From positions 110,209 to 174,208 of the forward strand of contig NZ_WURB01000009.1 of the NCBI RefSeq assembly GCF_009830105.1: a stretch of DNA of 64,000 bases. Direction: 5' to 3'. The translations under genes and the position numbers were made by a program. Shown here piece by piece: positions 56,068 through 64,000 of this stretch. The notes beneath the pieces are model-generated. The model made no database searches. It was not told the origin of the DNA and saw nothing but the letters and a program-made list of their open reading frames with translations. The number at the start of each line of letters is the position of its first letter. Position 1 is the stretch's first letter. The stretch is from Microvirga makkahensis. GTDB taxonomy: Bacteria; Pseudomonadota; Alphaproteobacteria; Rhizobiales; Beijerinckiaceae.

Positions 56068-57453
56068 TCACCCCACGGCTTCCGGCTTCTTGACCACCAC
56101 GGGCGTGCGCATGGTCACCAGTTCCTCGGCTGCAGTTGGGTGAACCGCGACGGTGCGGTCGAAATCGGCCTTGGTCGCCCCCATCGTGACGGCGATGCCC
56201 GCGAGCTGGATCATCTCGCCCGCGTCGTGACCCATGACGTGAACGCCGACGACCTTGTCGGTGGCCTTGTCGACGATCAGCTTCATGAGTACCCGCTCCG
56301 ATCCGCCCGAGAGGGTGGCCTTCATGGGACGGAAGGCTGTCTTGTAGACGTCGATGTCCCCGTAGATCTCCCGGGCGGCCGCCTCGCCGCAGCCGATCAC
56401 GCCAATCTCGGGGGTCGAGAAGACCGCCGTGGGGATCAGGTCGTGGTCGATGATGGTGGGCTTGCCGCCGAACACCGTGTCCGCGAAGGCGTGGCCCTCG
56501 CGGATGGCGATGGGCGTCAGATTGGCCCGGTTCGTCACGTCTCCCACCGCATAGATCGAAGGGATGAGCGTCCGGGAATAGGCGTCGACCGGGATTGCTC
56601 CCACTTCGTCGACGGTGATCCCTGCTTTTTCGAGACCGAGCCCATGGGTATTCGGGCGCCGCCCGGTGGCGACGAGCACCTGATCGACCGTTACGATGGA
56701 TCCGTCGGACAGGGTCGCGGCGATGCCGTCCGCCGTCCTGTCGAGGCGCGTGAGGGTCTTGCCCAGGGCGAGGTTCATTCCGCGCAGAGCATAGGCCTCG
56801 CCCAGGGCGTCCCGCACGTCCTCGTCGAAGCCGCGCAGCAGCTTGTCGCCCCGGTGAACCAGGGTCACCTGGCTGCCGAGGCCTGCGAAGATTCCCGCGA
56901 ATTCCACGGCGATATAGCCGCCGCCGACGATCAGAATGCGCTCCGGCTTGGCTTCCAAGTGGAAGACTTCGTTGGAGGTGATGCCGAGTTCGCCGCCCGG
57001 AATGGCGGGCTCCATCGTAGGATGAGCCCCGACGGCTACCAGGATATAGCGGGCGCGAATGCGGGCCCCCGTCTTGAGGACATGAACCGTATGCGCGTCT
57101 TCGATCACGGCCCGGCTGTTGACGATTTCGACCCCGGCCTTTTCCAGGTTCGTCCGGTAGATCCCTTCCAGCCGGTGGATCTCCTTGTCCTTGTTGCGGA
57201 TGAGGGTTGTCCAGTCGAAGCTCGGCTCCCCGGCTTTCCAGCCGAAGCCCGCCGCGTCGTGGAAATCGTCGGCGAAGCGGCTGGCATAGACCATGAGCTT
57301 CTTCGGCACGCATCCTCGGATGACGCAGGTGCCGCCGACCCGATACTCCTCTGCGACCATCACCTTGGCGCCGTAGCCCGCCGCGATGCGGGCGGCGCGG
57401 ACGCCTCCTGACCCGGCTCCGATGACAAAGAGGTCGACATCGAACTGGGGCAT
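56068..57453 (-). CDS. gor: Glutathione-disulfide reductase
   Basis: 461 aa FAD enzyme reducing GSSG with NADPH. N-terminal [20 protein letters not shown] binds FAD. The redox disulfide is C43/C48 in [31 protein letters not shown] is the NADPH fold, and VHPTAAEE near the C-terminus provides the active-site histidine of the partner chain. Gor is in line with the glutathione-linked Atm1-type exporter elsewhere in the window. The ATG at 57453 matches homologues. Confidence 0.95.
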   Translation of the reverse strand: MPQFDVDLFVIGAGSGGVRAARIAAGYGAKVMVAEEYRVGGTCVIRGCVPKKLMVYASRFADDFHDAAGFGWKAGEPSFDWTTLIRNKDKEIHRLEGIYRTNLEKAGVEIVNSRAVIEDAHTVHVLKTGARIRARYILVAVGAHPTMEPAIPGGELGITSNEVFHLEAKPERILIVGGGYIAVEFAGIFAGLGSQVTLVHRGDKLLRGFDEDVRDALGEAYALRGMNLALGKTLTRLDRTADGIAATLSDGSIVTVDQVLVATGRRPNTHGLGLEKAGITVDEVGAIPVDAYSRTLIPSIYAVGDVTNRANLTPIAIREGHAFADTVFGGKPTIIDHDLIPTAVFSTPEIGVIGCGEAAAREIYGDIDVYKTAFRPMKATLSGGSERVLMKLIVDKATDKVVGVHVMGHDAGEMIQLAGIAVTMGATKADFDRTVAVHPTAAEELVTMRTPVVVKKPEAVG

Positions 57454-57738
57454 GGGCTTGGTCTCCGTGTGGAATCGGGGGTCATGTGCATTCATATAAT
57501 GGCTGCGTCTCCATCGCCGCCAGTGTTCCCGCCAAGCTACTGGGGCATGACCAGCATGCATCCCGTCGTGACGGCAAGAGCGCCGGGGAATGAACGCCTG
57601 CCGCCGGCGCCTTGCCGCTGGCGCTTCCGTAGGGTTCAACATCAAACAGGGGACGGATGCTTGCCCCTCGGAGAAACCGGCTTTACGGTCTGCCGCACCA
57701 CGTCCTGACGTGACGTTTAGTCCCATGGAGGAAACAGA

Positions 57739-58710
57739 ATGAGCCAACTTCGTAAGAGCCTCTGGCGCGGCGCCCTCGCTGCGGCGGCCGTGGCAGGTTT
57801 CGTGACATCGGCGGCCGCCCAGATGGAGCTGAAGATCATGGCCCCTGCGGCACCCGGCGGCGGCTGGGACCAGACCGCCCGCTCCATGCAGCAGGCTCTG
57901 ACCCAGGCGGGAATCGCCAAGAGCGTGCAGGTCAGCAACGTTCCCGGCGCGGGCGGCTCCATCGGCATCGCGCAGCTGGTGAATAACTCCAAAGGCGACG
58001 GCAATCAGCTCATGGTCATGGGCTACGTGATGGTGGGCGCGCTTCTGACGAACAAGTCGCCGATCACCCTCGACCAGACGACGCCGATCGCCCGCCTGAC
58101 GTCGGAATACGAGGCGATCGTCGTTCCGGCTGATTCACCGATCAAGTCCGTCAAGGAGCTGGCCGAGGCCATCAAGGCCGACCCGGCCAAGGTGACCTGG
58201 GCGGGCGGCTCGGCAGGAGGCGTGGACCACATCGCGGCAGCGCTCTTCGCCAAGGCTGCCGGCGCCGACCCGACCAAGATCAACTACATTCCCTTCTCCG
58301 GCGGTGGCGAAGCCCTGGCGGCCATCCTCGGCGGCAAGGTGACGGCAGGCATTTCCGGCTACGGCGAGTTCGAGAGCCAGATCAAGGCCGGCAAGCTGCG
58401 CCTTCTCGGCCTGAGCTCCCCAGCGGACAAGGCCACGGCCGAGCTGCCGTCCATCAAGGCCCAGGGCGTCGATCTCGAAATCGCCAACTGGCGCGCGGTC
58501 GTGGCTCCTCCCGGCATCTCCGCCGACGAGAAGAAGGCCCTGACGGATGCCATGGACAAGATGGCGAAGTCCAAGGAATGGCAGGAGATCCTGAAGGCCA
58601 AGGGCTGGCAGGATTCCTACCTGTCCGGCGACGATTTCGCCAAGCTCCTGAACGAGGAAGTGGCCCGCACGAAGGAAGTGCTGACCGCGGTGGGGCTGGT
58701 GAAGTCCTGA
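57739..58710 (+). CDS. tctC: Tripartite tricarboxylate transporter, substrate-binding protein
   Basis: 323 aa periplasmic binding protein (BugT/TctC family). Signal peptide ends [32 protein letters not shown] is the characteristic ligand loop, followed by [14 protein letters not shown] and later [20 protein letters not shown]. It captures citrate or a related carboxylate and passes it to the TctAB membrane complex. First gene of the operon; a terminator hairpin separates it from tctB. Confidence 0.94.
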   Translation: MSQLRKSLWRGALAAAAVAGFVTSAAAQMELKIMAPAAPGGGWDQTARSMQQALTQAGIAKSVQVSNVPGAGGSIGIAQLVNNSKGDGNQLMVMGYVMVGALLTNKSPITLDQTTPIARLTSEYEAIVVPADSPIKSVKELAEAIKADPAKVTWAGGSAGGVDHIAAALFAKAAGADPTKINYIPFSGGGEALAAILGGKVTAGISGYGEFESQIKAGKLRLLGLSSPADKATAELPSIKAQGVDLEIANWRAVVAPPGISADEKKALTDAMDKMAKSKEWQEILKAKGWQDSYLSGDDFAKLLNEEVARTKEVLTAVGLVKS

Positions 58711-58731
58711 ATTTCGCGTTAATGCCCGTCG

Positions 58732-58762
58732 AAGCGCCGCGTTCCCAGAGCGCGGCGCTTTT
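58732..58762 (+). terminator. Internal terminator/attenuator between tctC and tctB
   Basis: AAGCGCCGCG (58732-58741) and CGCGGCGCTT (58751-58760) form a 10-bp stem followed by TT and GCTTT. Coming 22 bases after tctC and only 19 before tctB, it would let the binding protein be made in excess of the membrane subunits. Confidence 0.85.
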
Positions 58763-58780
58763 GCTTTCAGGATATTTTCT

Positions 58781-59251
58781 ATGTCATCTCAGCAACGGCA
58801 CATCGACGTAGCGGGCCTCATCATTGCCCTCCTCCTTCTCGCCCTCGCCGGCGTGGTCTGGTGGGACATGACCAAGCTGCAGCTTCTGTCACCCTACGAC
58901 GTCGGCCCGAAGGCCATGCCCGTCATCGTTTCCATCGGCCTGACCGTCCTTGCCATCGGCAACGGCATCGGCGCGCTCCGGGGCAACCTGCCCGACCGCG
59001 AACGCCTGGACTGGAAGCCGATCATCCTCATTCTCGGCGGCCTCGCCTGCCTGATCACTCTCATCGCCGTCGGCGGCGGCTTCATGATCGGCACGGCCAT
59101 CCTCTTTGCCGCGACCTCGACGGCCTTTGGGCGCCGGGCCTTCCTCGTGGACCTCCTGATCGGAGCGGTCATCGCCGTCTTCATTTATTTGCTCTTCGCC
59201 AAGCTCCTGACCCTGTCGCTGCCGGCAGGGCCGCTCGAAAACCTGCTCTGA
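58781..59251 (+). CDS. tctB: Tripartite tricarboxylate transporter, small membrane subunit
   Basis: 156 aa, four helices. It has [26 protein letters not shown]-like [33 protein letters not shown] and a final helix, the pattern of TctB/DUF1468. It combines with TctA in the inner membrane to form the transport channel. tctA begins seven bases later. Confidence 0.92.
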   Translation: MSSQQRHIDVAGLIIALLLLALAGVVWWDMTKLQLLSPYDVGPKAMPVIVSIGLTVLAIGNGIGALRGNLPDRERLDWKPIILILGGLACLITLIAVGGGFMIGTAILFAATSTAFGRRAFLVDLLIGAVIAVFIYLLFAKLLTLSLPAGPLENLL

Positions 59252-59258
59252 GGCCCCC

Positions 59259-60758
59259 ATGGAAGCCTTCGTTTCCCTCGCCAGCGGCCTTTCCGTCGCT
59301 ATTCAGCCGATGAACCTGCTTTTCGCGCTCATCGGCGTTCTTCTCGGCACCGCGGTCGGCGTGCTCCCGGGCATCGGGCCGGCGCTCACCGTGGCGCTGC
59401 TCCTGCCGATCACCTTCAAGCTCGACCCGGCGGGCTCCATCATCATGTTCGCCGGCATCTACTATGGCGGCATGTATGGCGGCTCGACCACCGCGATCCT
59501 CATCAACACCCCGGGCGAAAGCGCCTCGATGGCGACCGCCCTCGAGGGCAACCTGATGGCGAAAGCCGGACGCGGTGGGCCCGCGCTCGCGACGTCCGCC
59601 ATCGGCTCCTTCGTGGCGGGCACCTTCGCGACCTTCGGGCTGGCGCTGCTCGCGCCCTATCTCGTCGACCTCGCCGTCCGCTTCGGGCCCGAGGATTACT
59701 TCGCCCTCATGTGCGTGGCCTTCGTCACCGTCTCGGCCACCTTCGGCGATTCCCCCGTCCGGGGACTCACGAGCCTGTTCATCGGTCTGGCCCTGGGCCT
59801 CGTGGGCATCGACATTCTCTCCGGCCAGTCCCGCCTGAGCTTCGGCGTGCCGGAACTCTACGACAATATCGAAGTGACGACTCTGGCGGTCGGCCTCTTC
59901 GCCGTGGGCGAAGCCCTCTATGTCGCTTCGCGCCGGCATGTGCACGAGGAGAAGCTCGAAGCGGTGCGCGGCTCCCTCTGGATGACCAAGGAGGACTGGA
60001 AACGCTCCTGGAAGCCCTGGCTCCGGGGAACGTTCTACGGCTTCCCCATCGGCGCCCTCCCGGCGGGCGGCGCCGAGATCCCGACCTTCCTCTCCTACGC
60101 CACGGAGAAGAAGCTCACCAAGCATCCTGAGGATTTCGGCAAGGGCGCCATCGAGGGCGTGGCCGGTCCCGAGGCCGCCAACAACGCCTCCGCAGCGGGC
60201 ACCCTGGTGCCCCTCCTGACGCTCGGCCTGCCGACATCAGCCACGGCCGCGATGATGCTGGCGGGCTTTCAGCAATACGGCCTCAACCCGGGCCCCCTGC
60301 TCTTCGCGGAGAAGCCCGATCTGGTATGGGGCCTCATCGCGAGCCTGTTCATCGCCAATGCCATGCTGCTGGTGCTGAACCTGCCGCTGGTCGGCCTGTG
60401 GGTCCGTCTCCTGGCGATCCCTCAGCCCTGGCTCTATGCAGGCATCCTGGTCTTCGCGACCATGGGCACGATCGCCGCCAACCCCTCGCCGGTGGAACTC
60501 ATCATGCTGACGGTGTTCGGCGTGCTCGGCTTCCTGATGCGGCGCTTCGATTTCCCGATCGCGCCGGTGGTCGTGGGTCTCATCCTTGGTCCCGTGGCAG
60601 AAAGCCAGCTGCGGCGCGCCCTGTCGATCAGCCTCGGCGACCCGATGGTCCTGCTGCAGAGCCCGATTTCGGCGACGCTTCTCGCCATCGCCCTGATCGC
60701 CCTGGTGCTTCCCTTCGTCATGAAGGGTCTGGGGCGCTTCAAGGCGGTCGAGGATTAG
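59259..60758 (+). CDS. tctA: Tripartite tricarboxylate transporter, large membrane subunit
   Basis: 499 aa, about 12 helices. [20 protein letters not shown] and the repeat-like [18 protein letters not shown] are the family signatures, both within the first half; a second set, [17 protein letters not shown], lies in the C-terminal half. TctA is the main permease that drives uptake by ion gradient. The operon ends in a strong terminator. Confidence 0.95.
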   Translation: MEAFVSLASGLSVAIQPMNLLFALIGVLLGTAVGVLPGIGPALTVALLLPITFKLDPAGSIIMFAGIYYGGMYGGSTTAILINTPGESASMATALEGNLMAKAGRGGPALATSAIGSFVAGTFATFGLALLAPYLVDLAVRFGPEDYFALMCVAFVTVSATFGDSPVRGLTSLFIGLALGLVGIDILSGQSRLSFGVPELYDNIEVTTLAVGLFAVGEALYVASRRHVHEEKLEAVRGSLWMTKEDWKRSWKPWLRGTFYGFPIGALPAGGAEIPTFLSYATEKKLTKHPEDFGKGAIEGVAGPEAANNASAAGTLVPLLTLGLPTSATAAMMLAGFQQYGLNPGPLLFAEKPDLVWGLIASLFIANAMLLVLNLPLVGLWVRLLAIPQPWLYAGILVFATMGTIAANPSPVELIMLTVFGVLGFLMRRFDFPIAPVVVGLILGPVAESQLRRALSISLGDPMVLLQSPISATLLAIALIALVLPFVMKGLGRFKAVED

Positions 60759-60775
60759 GACCTGTTCCATCCAGC

Positions 60776-60803
60776 AAAAAGGCCCGGGAAACCGGGCCTT
60801 TTT
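60776..60803. terminator. Bidirectional intrinsic terminator after tctA
   Basis: AAAAAGGCCCGG and CCGGGCCTTTTT around the tetraloop GAAA. T runs on both strands; it also lies 80 bases beyond the end of the converging DUF2059 gene. Confidence 0.93.
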
Positions 60804-60884
60804 CGGTCTTGAAAGCCTCCGCGCCCCTGGAAGGGAAGCATCGGATCTGTCCCGAAGGCGGAATTCGCTTCCGGGGCAGATGGA

Positions 60885-61388
60885 TCAGTGAAGCGCGTGG
60901 CCGCGCTTGCTCATTTCCTCGCGGGCGCGGGACATGATGAATTCGGAGGTCCGCTGCGACCACAGATCCATCTGGCGCACGACATCGTCGAGAACCGCCG
61001 GCTGGAGCTGCACATACTTCTGGCCCACGGCCGACTTGTAGAAGGCCGCGACCTCCTTCAGTTCCGCTTCGGTCATCCGCGAGGCGAGGATGCGCGCTGT
61101 CTCGTCGATCAGTTCCTGCTTCTTCTGCTCCACTTCGGGCCGCAGCAGGGCGACGACCGCATCCAGATCCTTCTGGATGTCCGGATTCGTGACGCTCATC
61201 CGCTGCAGGCGACCGAGGAGCGGGCCTGGCAGCGCATCGAAGGCGCCTGACATGCCCGAGCTGATGGCAACCTCGCGCCCGGCGGCCATGTGACTGGCGC
61301 TCGGAGCAGCCTGCTGGGCGAAGACGGGGCTCGCCAGCAGGAAAAGCGCGACGGAGGTCGCAGCCAGTCGTGAAGCGGAACGGATCAT
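60885..61388 (-). CDS. DUF2059 exported protein
   Basis: 167 aa. Signal peptide MIRSASRLAATSVALFLLAS, cut after VFAQQ. The mature protein is helical, and TEAELKEVAAFYKSAVGQKY is the DUF2059 core, shared by many proteobacteria. No biochemical function is known. It follows rpiA on the same strand with a 30-base gap, so both may share a transcript. Confidence 0.9.
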   Translation of the reverse strand: MIRSASRLAATSVALFLLASPVFAQQAAPSASHMAAGREVAISSGMSGAFDALPGPLLGRLQRMSVTNPDIQKDLDAVVALLRPEVEQKKQELIDETARILASRMTEAELKEVAAFYKSAVGQKYVQLQPAVLDDVVRQMDLWSQRTSEFIMSRAREEMSKRGHALH

Positions 61389-61418
61389 AGAAGAGACTCC
61401 AATCGTGAAGGCTGATGG

Positions 61419-62114
61419 TCAGAGCTGACCGAGTTCGACAAGCCCCTCCCCCGTCGCGAGGATCGCAGCGGTAGCGAGGCCGAGAAAGAGACCGTGCTCG
61501 ACGACCCCGGGAATGTTGTTGAGGGTCGAGGCGAGAACGCTGGGTTTGTCGATACGTCCGAGATGGGCATCGAGAATGAAATGGCCGCCATCGGTCACAT
61601 AGGGGGCTCCGTCGGCAGCGCGGCGAAGGCGGAGCTCGCCGGTCATGCTGAGGCTCTCCAGCAGTTTTCCGATAGCCCGCTCCGTGGCCGTGAGTCCGAA
61701 GGGCACCACCTCGATGGGAAGAGGAAACTTGCCGAGCTTGGCGACACGCTTGGAGCCGTCCGCGATCACGACCATGCGCGCGCTGGCGGAAGCCACGATC
61801 TTCTCGCGCAGAAGCGCGCCGCCGCCGCCTTTGACCAGCCGAAGGTCGTCATCGAGCTCGTCGGCCCCGTCGACCGTCAGGTCGAGCTCCGGTACCTCGT
61901 CGAGCGTCGCGAGCGGAATGCCCTCGCGCAAGGCCTGGTCGCGGGTCGCTTCGGAGGTCGGCACGCCGACGACCTTCAGGCCACCGCGCACCCGCTCGCC
62001 GATGGCCGCAACGAAATGCGCCGCCGTCGAGCCGGTCCCGAGGCCGAGCCTCATGCCATCGGTCACGAGTTCGGCTGCCCGTTCGGCCGCTGCACGCTTG
62101 AGATTGTCGCTCAC
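61419..62114 (-). CDS. rpiA: Ribose-5-phosphate isomerase A
   Basis: 231 aa. It interconverts ribose 5-phosphate and ribulose 5-phosphate in the pentose phosphate pathway. [16 protein letters not shown] is the phosphate loop, [10 protein letters not shown] carries catalytic aspartates, [16 protein letters not shown] the lysine and glutamate. Length equals E. coli RpiA plus a few residues. The C-terminus [16 protein letters not shown] is complete. Confidence 0.96.
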   Translation of the reverse strand: MSDNLKRAAAERAAELVTDGMRLGLGTGSTAAHFVAAIGERVRGGLKVVGVPTSEATRDQALREGIPLATLDEVPELDLTVDGADELDDDLRLVKGGGGALLREKIVASASARMVVIADGSKRVAKLGKFPLPIEVVPFGLTATERAIGKLLESLSMTGELRLRRAADGAPYVTDGGHFILDAHLGRIDKPSVLASTLNNIPGVVEHGLFLGLATAAILATGEGLVELGQL

Positions 62115-62217
62115 TGAGGACCTCTAAATCTGTCGCCCCGCTCGAAGGGGCCGCAGCCCGCCTCTAGCACGCGAGGATGTTGAAAAGAAAGATGGTTTCA
62201 TACCCGCCCCGGACAGA

Positions 62218-62239
62218 ACGCCCTGACAAGGGCGTTCAG
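62218..62239. terminator. Hairpin at the end of the 62236 gene
   Basis: GAACGCCCT/AGGGCGTTC with loop GACA overlaps the last codon and stop of the minus-strand gene. No long T run follows, so it is a weak terminator candidate. Confidence 0.45.
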
Positions 62240-62691
62240 GGACGCTGGGGCGAGGCTCCCGTACCCGGGCTGACCCCGGGTGTCGATGCGGAAGGTGCCA
62301 TCGTGGACGCCGCCGAAGACGGCCTCGCCTGGGGCGTGCAGACGACCCGCTCGTCGAAGACATAGCAGATGCTCATGTCGCCGGTGCGGTAGTTCACCCG
62401 AAACACGCCGCCCTCCCGCTCGTGCCGGGACGCAACCAGTCCGTATTCTCCGGGCTGCTGGGCTCCGGCGCCCTCGCCCGGGCTGAAGCACAGGGTCACC
62501 CCGATGGTGCCTTCCTGCAATCCATACTGGCATGAGCTGACCTCCCCCGTGACCCGATCGATCCGGTAGATCCGGTTCAGATCGGTCTGCGGCGCGGGCA
62601 CGAAATCGTAGGAAGCCGCCAGGACGGAACTGGGCAGGCCGGCCAGCGCCAGGGCCGTCGACAGAAACGCCGCGCAACCAAAAAGCCGCAT
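62236..62691 (-). CDS. Exported hypothetical protein
   Basis: 151 aa. Signal peptide MRLFGCAAFLSTALALAGLP, cut near VLAAS. The mature chain has YDFVPAPQTDLNRIYRIDRV, TGEVSSCQYGLQ and TGDMSICYVFDERVVC: a repeated R-x-x-x-x-T-G-x-[VM]-S-x-C element suggesting two similar modules. The last 30 residues are Ser/Pro-rich. Similar proteins are common in Hyphomicrobiales without known role. Confidence 0.75.
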   Translation of the reverse strand: MRLFGCAAFLSTALALAGLPSSVLAASYDFVPAPQTDLNRIYRIDRVTGEVSSCQYGLQEGTIGVTLCFSPGEGAGAQQPGEYGLVASRHEREGGVFRVNYRTGDMSICYVFDERVVCTPQARPSSAASTMAPSASTPGVSPGTGASPQRP

Positions 62692-62783
62692 TCACCACTC
62701 CATTACGGTAAGAACGAATCAACCGGAGACACCATATCATCCCGCCGATTGATTCCCTTGCCTCCAGCAGGTAACCGAGCTTC

Positions 62784-63485
62784 ATGACCATTCAAACCCC
62801 GCAAATCGCCCCGCCCATCGCCGTGTTCGATCTCGATGGCACTCTGGCCGACACGGCCGGCGACCTCGTCGGGACCCTCAACGTCATTCTCGATCAGGAG
62901 GGCCTCGCCCCCCTTCCCGTCGCCCACGCGCGCGACATGATCGGCGCGGGCGCAAGGGCCCTGATCGAGCGTGGCTTCGAAGCGGCGGGCAAGGAACTTG
63001 TCCCCGCCTATCTGGACGAGCTCTACCGCCAGTTCATGGTGCATTACGGGGAGAACATCTGCGTCAGGACCGAGCTCTTTCCCGGCGTCGCCTCAGCCCT
63101 CGACCGCCTCGAAGCGGCCGGCTTCCTCCTCGCGGTCTGCACCAACAAGGTGGAGGAACATTCGGTCAGGCTGCTCGATGAACTCGGGATCGGCCACCGC
63201 TTCGCCGCCAATTGCGGGCGTGACACATTTCCCTACTTCAAGCCGGACCCGCGGCATCTGACCCTGACCATCGAGCGGGCGGGCGGCGATCCGTCGCGGG
63301 CGGTCATGGTGGGCGATTCACGCACCGATATCGTTACGGCGCAGAACGCCGGCATCCCTGTGGTCGCCGTCCCCTTCGGTTATACGGATGTGCCGGTGAA
63401 GGATCTCAAGCCCGACATCGTGATCGATCACTTCGACGAACTCTTCGCCGCGGTCGAGGGGCTGATGAGGCCCGTCGCCGCCTGA
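62784..63485 (+). CDS. gph: Phosphoglycolate phosphatase (HAD family)
   Basis: 233 aa haloacid-dehalogenase phosphatase. Motif I is VFDLDGTLADT (nucleophile first D), motif II ends AVCTNK, motif III uses the lysine in FKPDPRHL, and motif IV is MVGDSRTDIVTA. It removes phosphoglycolate formed from Rubisco or DNA repair. Confident in the family; specificity to phosphoglycolate follows from the close match to Gph (GAGARALIERGF). Confidence 0.9.
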   Translation: MTIQTPQIAPPIAVFDLDGTLADTAGDLVGTLNVILDQEGLAPLPVAHARDMIGAGARALIERGFEAAGKELVPAYLDELYRQFMVHYGENICVRTELFPGVASALDRLEAAGFLLAVCTNKVEEHSVRLLDELGIGHRFAANCGRDTFPYFKPDPRHLTLTIERAGGDPSRAVMVGDSRTDIVTAQNAGIPVVAVPFGYTDVPVKDLKPDIVIDHFDELFAAVEGLMRPVAA

Positions 63486-63540
63486 CGGACAGGCATGGCC
63501 GAGGCCTCTCTTGCACTGAATCGAATTGTCAGGAAGAAAA

Positions 63541-63615
63541 TGGTGGGCGCGACAGGGATTGAACCTGTGACCCTTCGCGTGTGAAGCGAATGCTCTCCCG
63601 CTGAGCTACGCGCCC
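63541..63615 (-). tRNA. tRNA-Val(CAC)
   Basis: 75-nt tRNA on the minus strand with encoded CCA (63543-63541). Acceptor GGGCGCG/CGCGCCC, anticodon loop TTCACAC (CAC), T loop TTCAATC. Reads GUG. Confidence 0.95.
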
Positions 63616-63771
63616 TGACCAGCGCCTTCTACTGGCGTCCGTAGCCCTGCGTCAAGTCACAGAGTCGAAAAGGGTGGCAAGAATTTTCAGCCCCTGCCCT
63701 CGAAGGTTCCAAATCTGCCTCGCATCCTTCCTCGTCATCTCTGGCCCCGTGCCGCCCCTTCCGCCTTGATG

Positions 63772-63862
63772 GCGCAGCGCTTTCTGAAGACGGGGATGGC
63801 CGGGCTGATCCCCGGATCTCGGACCGACCGCGCGGAAGGGAGCGGGCCCGGCCATGCCGGCG
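63772..63862. repeat. Paired-hairpin intergenic repeat, copy 7
   Basis: GCGCAGCGCTTTCTG, then GGGGATGGCCGGGCTGATCC CCGGATC and a further GGGCCCGGCCATGCCGG. Spacer differs from copy 2. Confidence 0.65.
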
Positions 63863-63882
63863 GATGCAGGCCTGGCACCGCC

Positions 63883-64000
63883 TCAGATGATGATGAACTC
63901 GGCATAGGTGAGCGCGGCCTTGTTGGTGAAGTGGGCGATCAGCACCTGCTTGGACGCGCTGCCGGAGCCGTCGGCATCGTAGTAGAGGTAGCCCTTGGCC
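63883..64000 (-). CDS. C-terminal end of an RTX-like calcium-binding protein
   Basis: Only the last 38 codons are in the window. They read GYLYYDADGSGSASKQVLIA, then HFTNKAALTYAEF and end III before the TGA at 63885. YYDADGSG and the I-A-x-F-T/L pattern, with an aliphatic C-terminus, occur in hemolysin-type calcium-binding proteins exported by type I secretion, whose uncleaved signal is at the C-terminus. The rest of the gene lies off the right edge. Confidence 0.75.
   Translation of the reverse strand, partial: AKGYLYYDADGSGSASKQVLIAHFTNKAALTYAEFIII

Noticed and set aside
54678..56093. Long plus-strand frame opposite aroG
   Set aside because: Antisense shadow; the minus strand encodes a full class II DAHP synthase.
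56006..57313. 435-codon frame in another register over gor
   Set aside because: Arg/Gly-rich shadow in the same strand; gor motifs are in the accepted frame.
1..64000. CRISPR array or known defence system
   Set aside because: No regularly spaced repeats and no Cas, restriction or other defence gene is visible; the tandem 18-bp repeat has only two adjoining copies.

Overview
The window is about 64 kb of GC-rich DNA from an alphaproteobacterium. The likely order is Hyphomicrobiales (Rhizobiales), and the gene set most resembles the Methylobacteriaceae/Microvirga group; the genus is an inference from gene content, not proven. Pointers are DUF2865 and BTLCP proteins, the order Atm1-type exporter, psd, pssA, the order maf, yacG, tRNA-Phe, class II DAHP synthase, and rhizobial-type intergenic palindromes. 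I see no rRNA, CRISPR array, prophage or intact insertion sequence.

Layout. 0-1.2 kb: start of a cobalt-type nitrile hydratase operon (nthA, 5' end of nthB), a 3' tRNA fragment and tRNA-Ser(GCT). 1.3-15 kb: mostly ordinary chromosome, with RidA, an LPS-type glycosyltransferase, an EEP hydrolase, a copper module (copA-cueR behind a CueR promoter), a tyrosine-phosphatase-like protein, an L,D-transpeptidase lipoprotein, purC, LolA, DoxX and galE. 15-33 kb: an accessory, lower-density and partly decayed region. It contains a protein with a phospholipase-A2-like motif, broken receiver and Crp/Fnr genes between two related small proteins, GNAT, nucleotidyltransferase, VWA, a LemA-like lipoprotein, an AT3/SGNH acyltransferase, a PLD-family enzyme, a frameshifted YnfA converging on a truncated copper chaperone, a BTLCP protease, a 5'-truncated cation transporter and a wrecked tyrosine integrase next to tRNA-Phe. 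This looks like the remains of one or more integrative elements.

33-64 kb: housekeeping genes again. These are yacG-maf; the phospholipid genes pssA and psd with an Atm1-type exporter; a LysM protein; a LOG-family phosphoribohydrolase; cimA with a GNAT partner; cysS; the divergent argP/argO pair with a 15-bp palindrome between; CreA; DUF2865; a two-gene ABC-2 exporter; gltX; nadE; a 27-residue membrane microprotein; aroG; gor; a tripartite tricarboxylate transporter operon (tctC-tctB-tctA) with an internal terminator; DUF2059; rpiA; gph; tRNA-Val(CAC); and the C-terminal end of an RTX-like calcium-binding protein.

Intergenic repeats are prominent. One paired-hairpin family occurs at least seven times at gene ends, and a second, rhizobial-type palindrome occurs in several degenerate copies. 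I found no convincing wholly new multi-gene system. The best leads are the PLA2-like protein, the decayed tRNA-Phe-linked island, the repeat family and the paired small proteins flanking the broken Crp gene.
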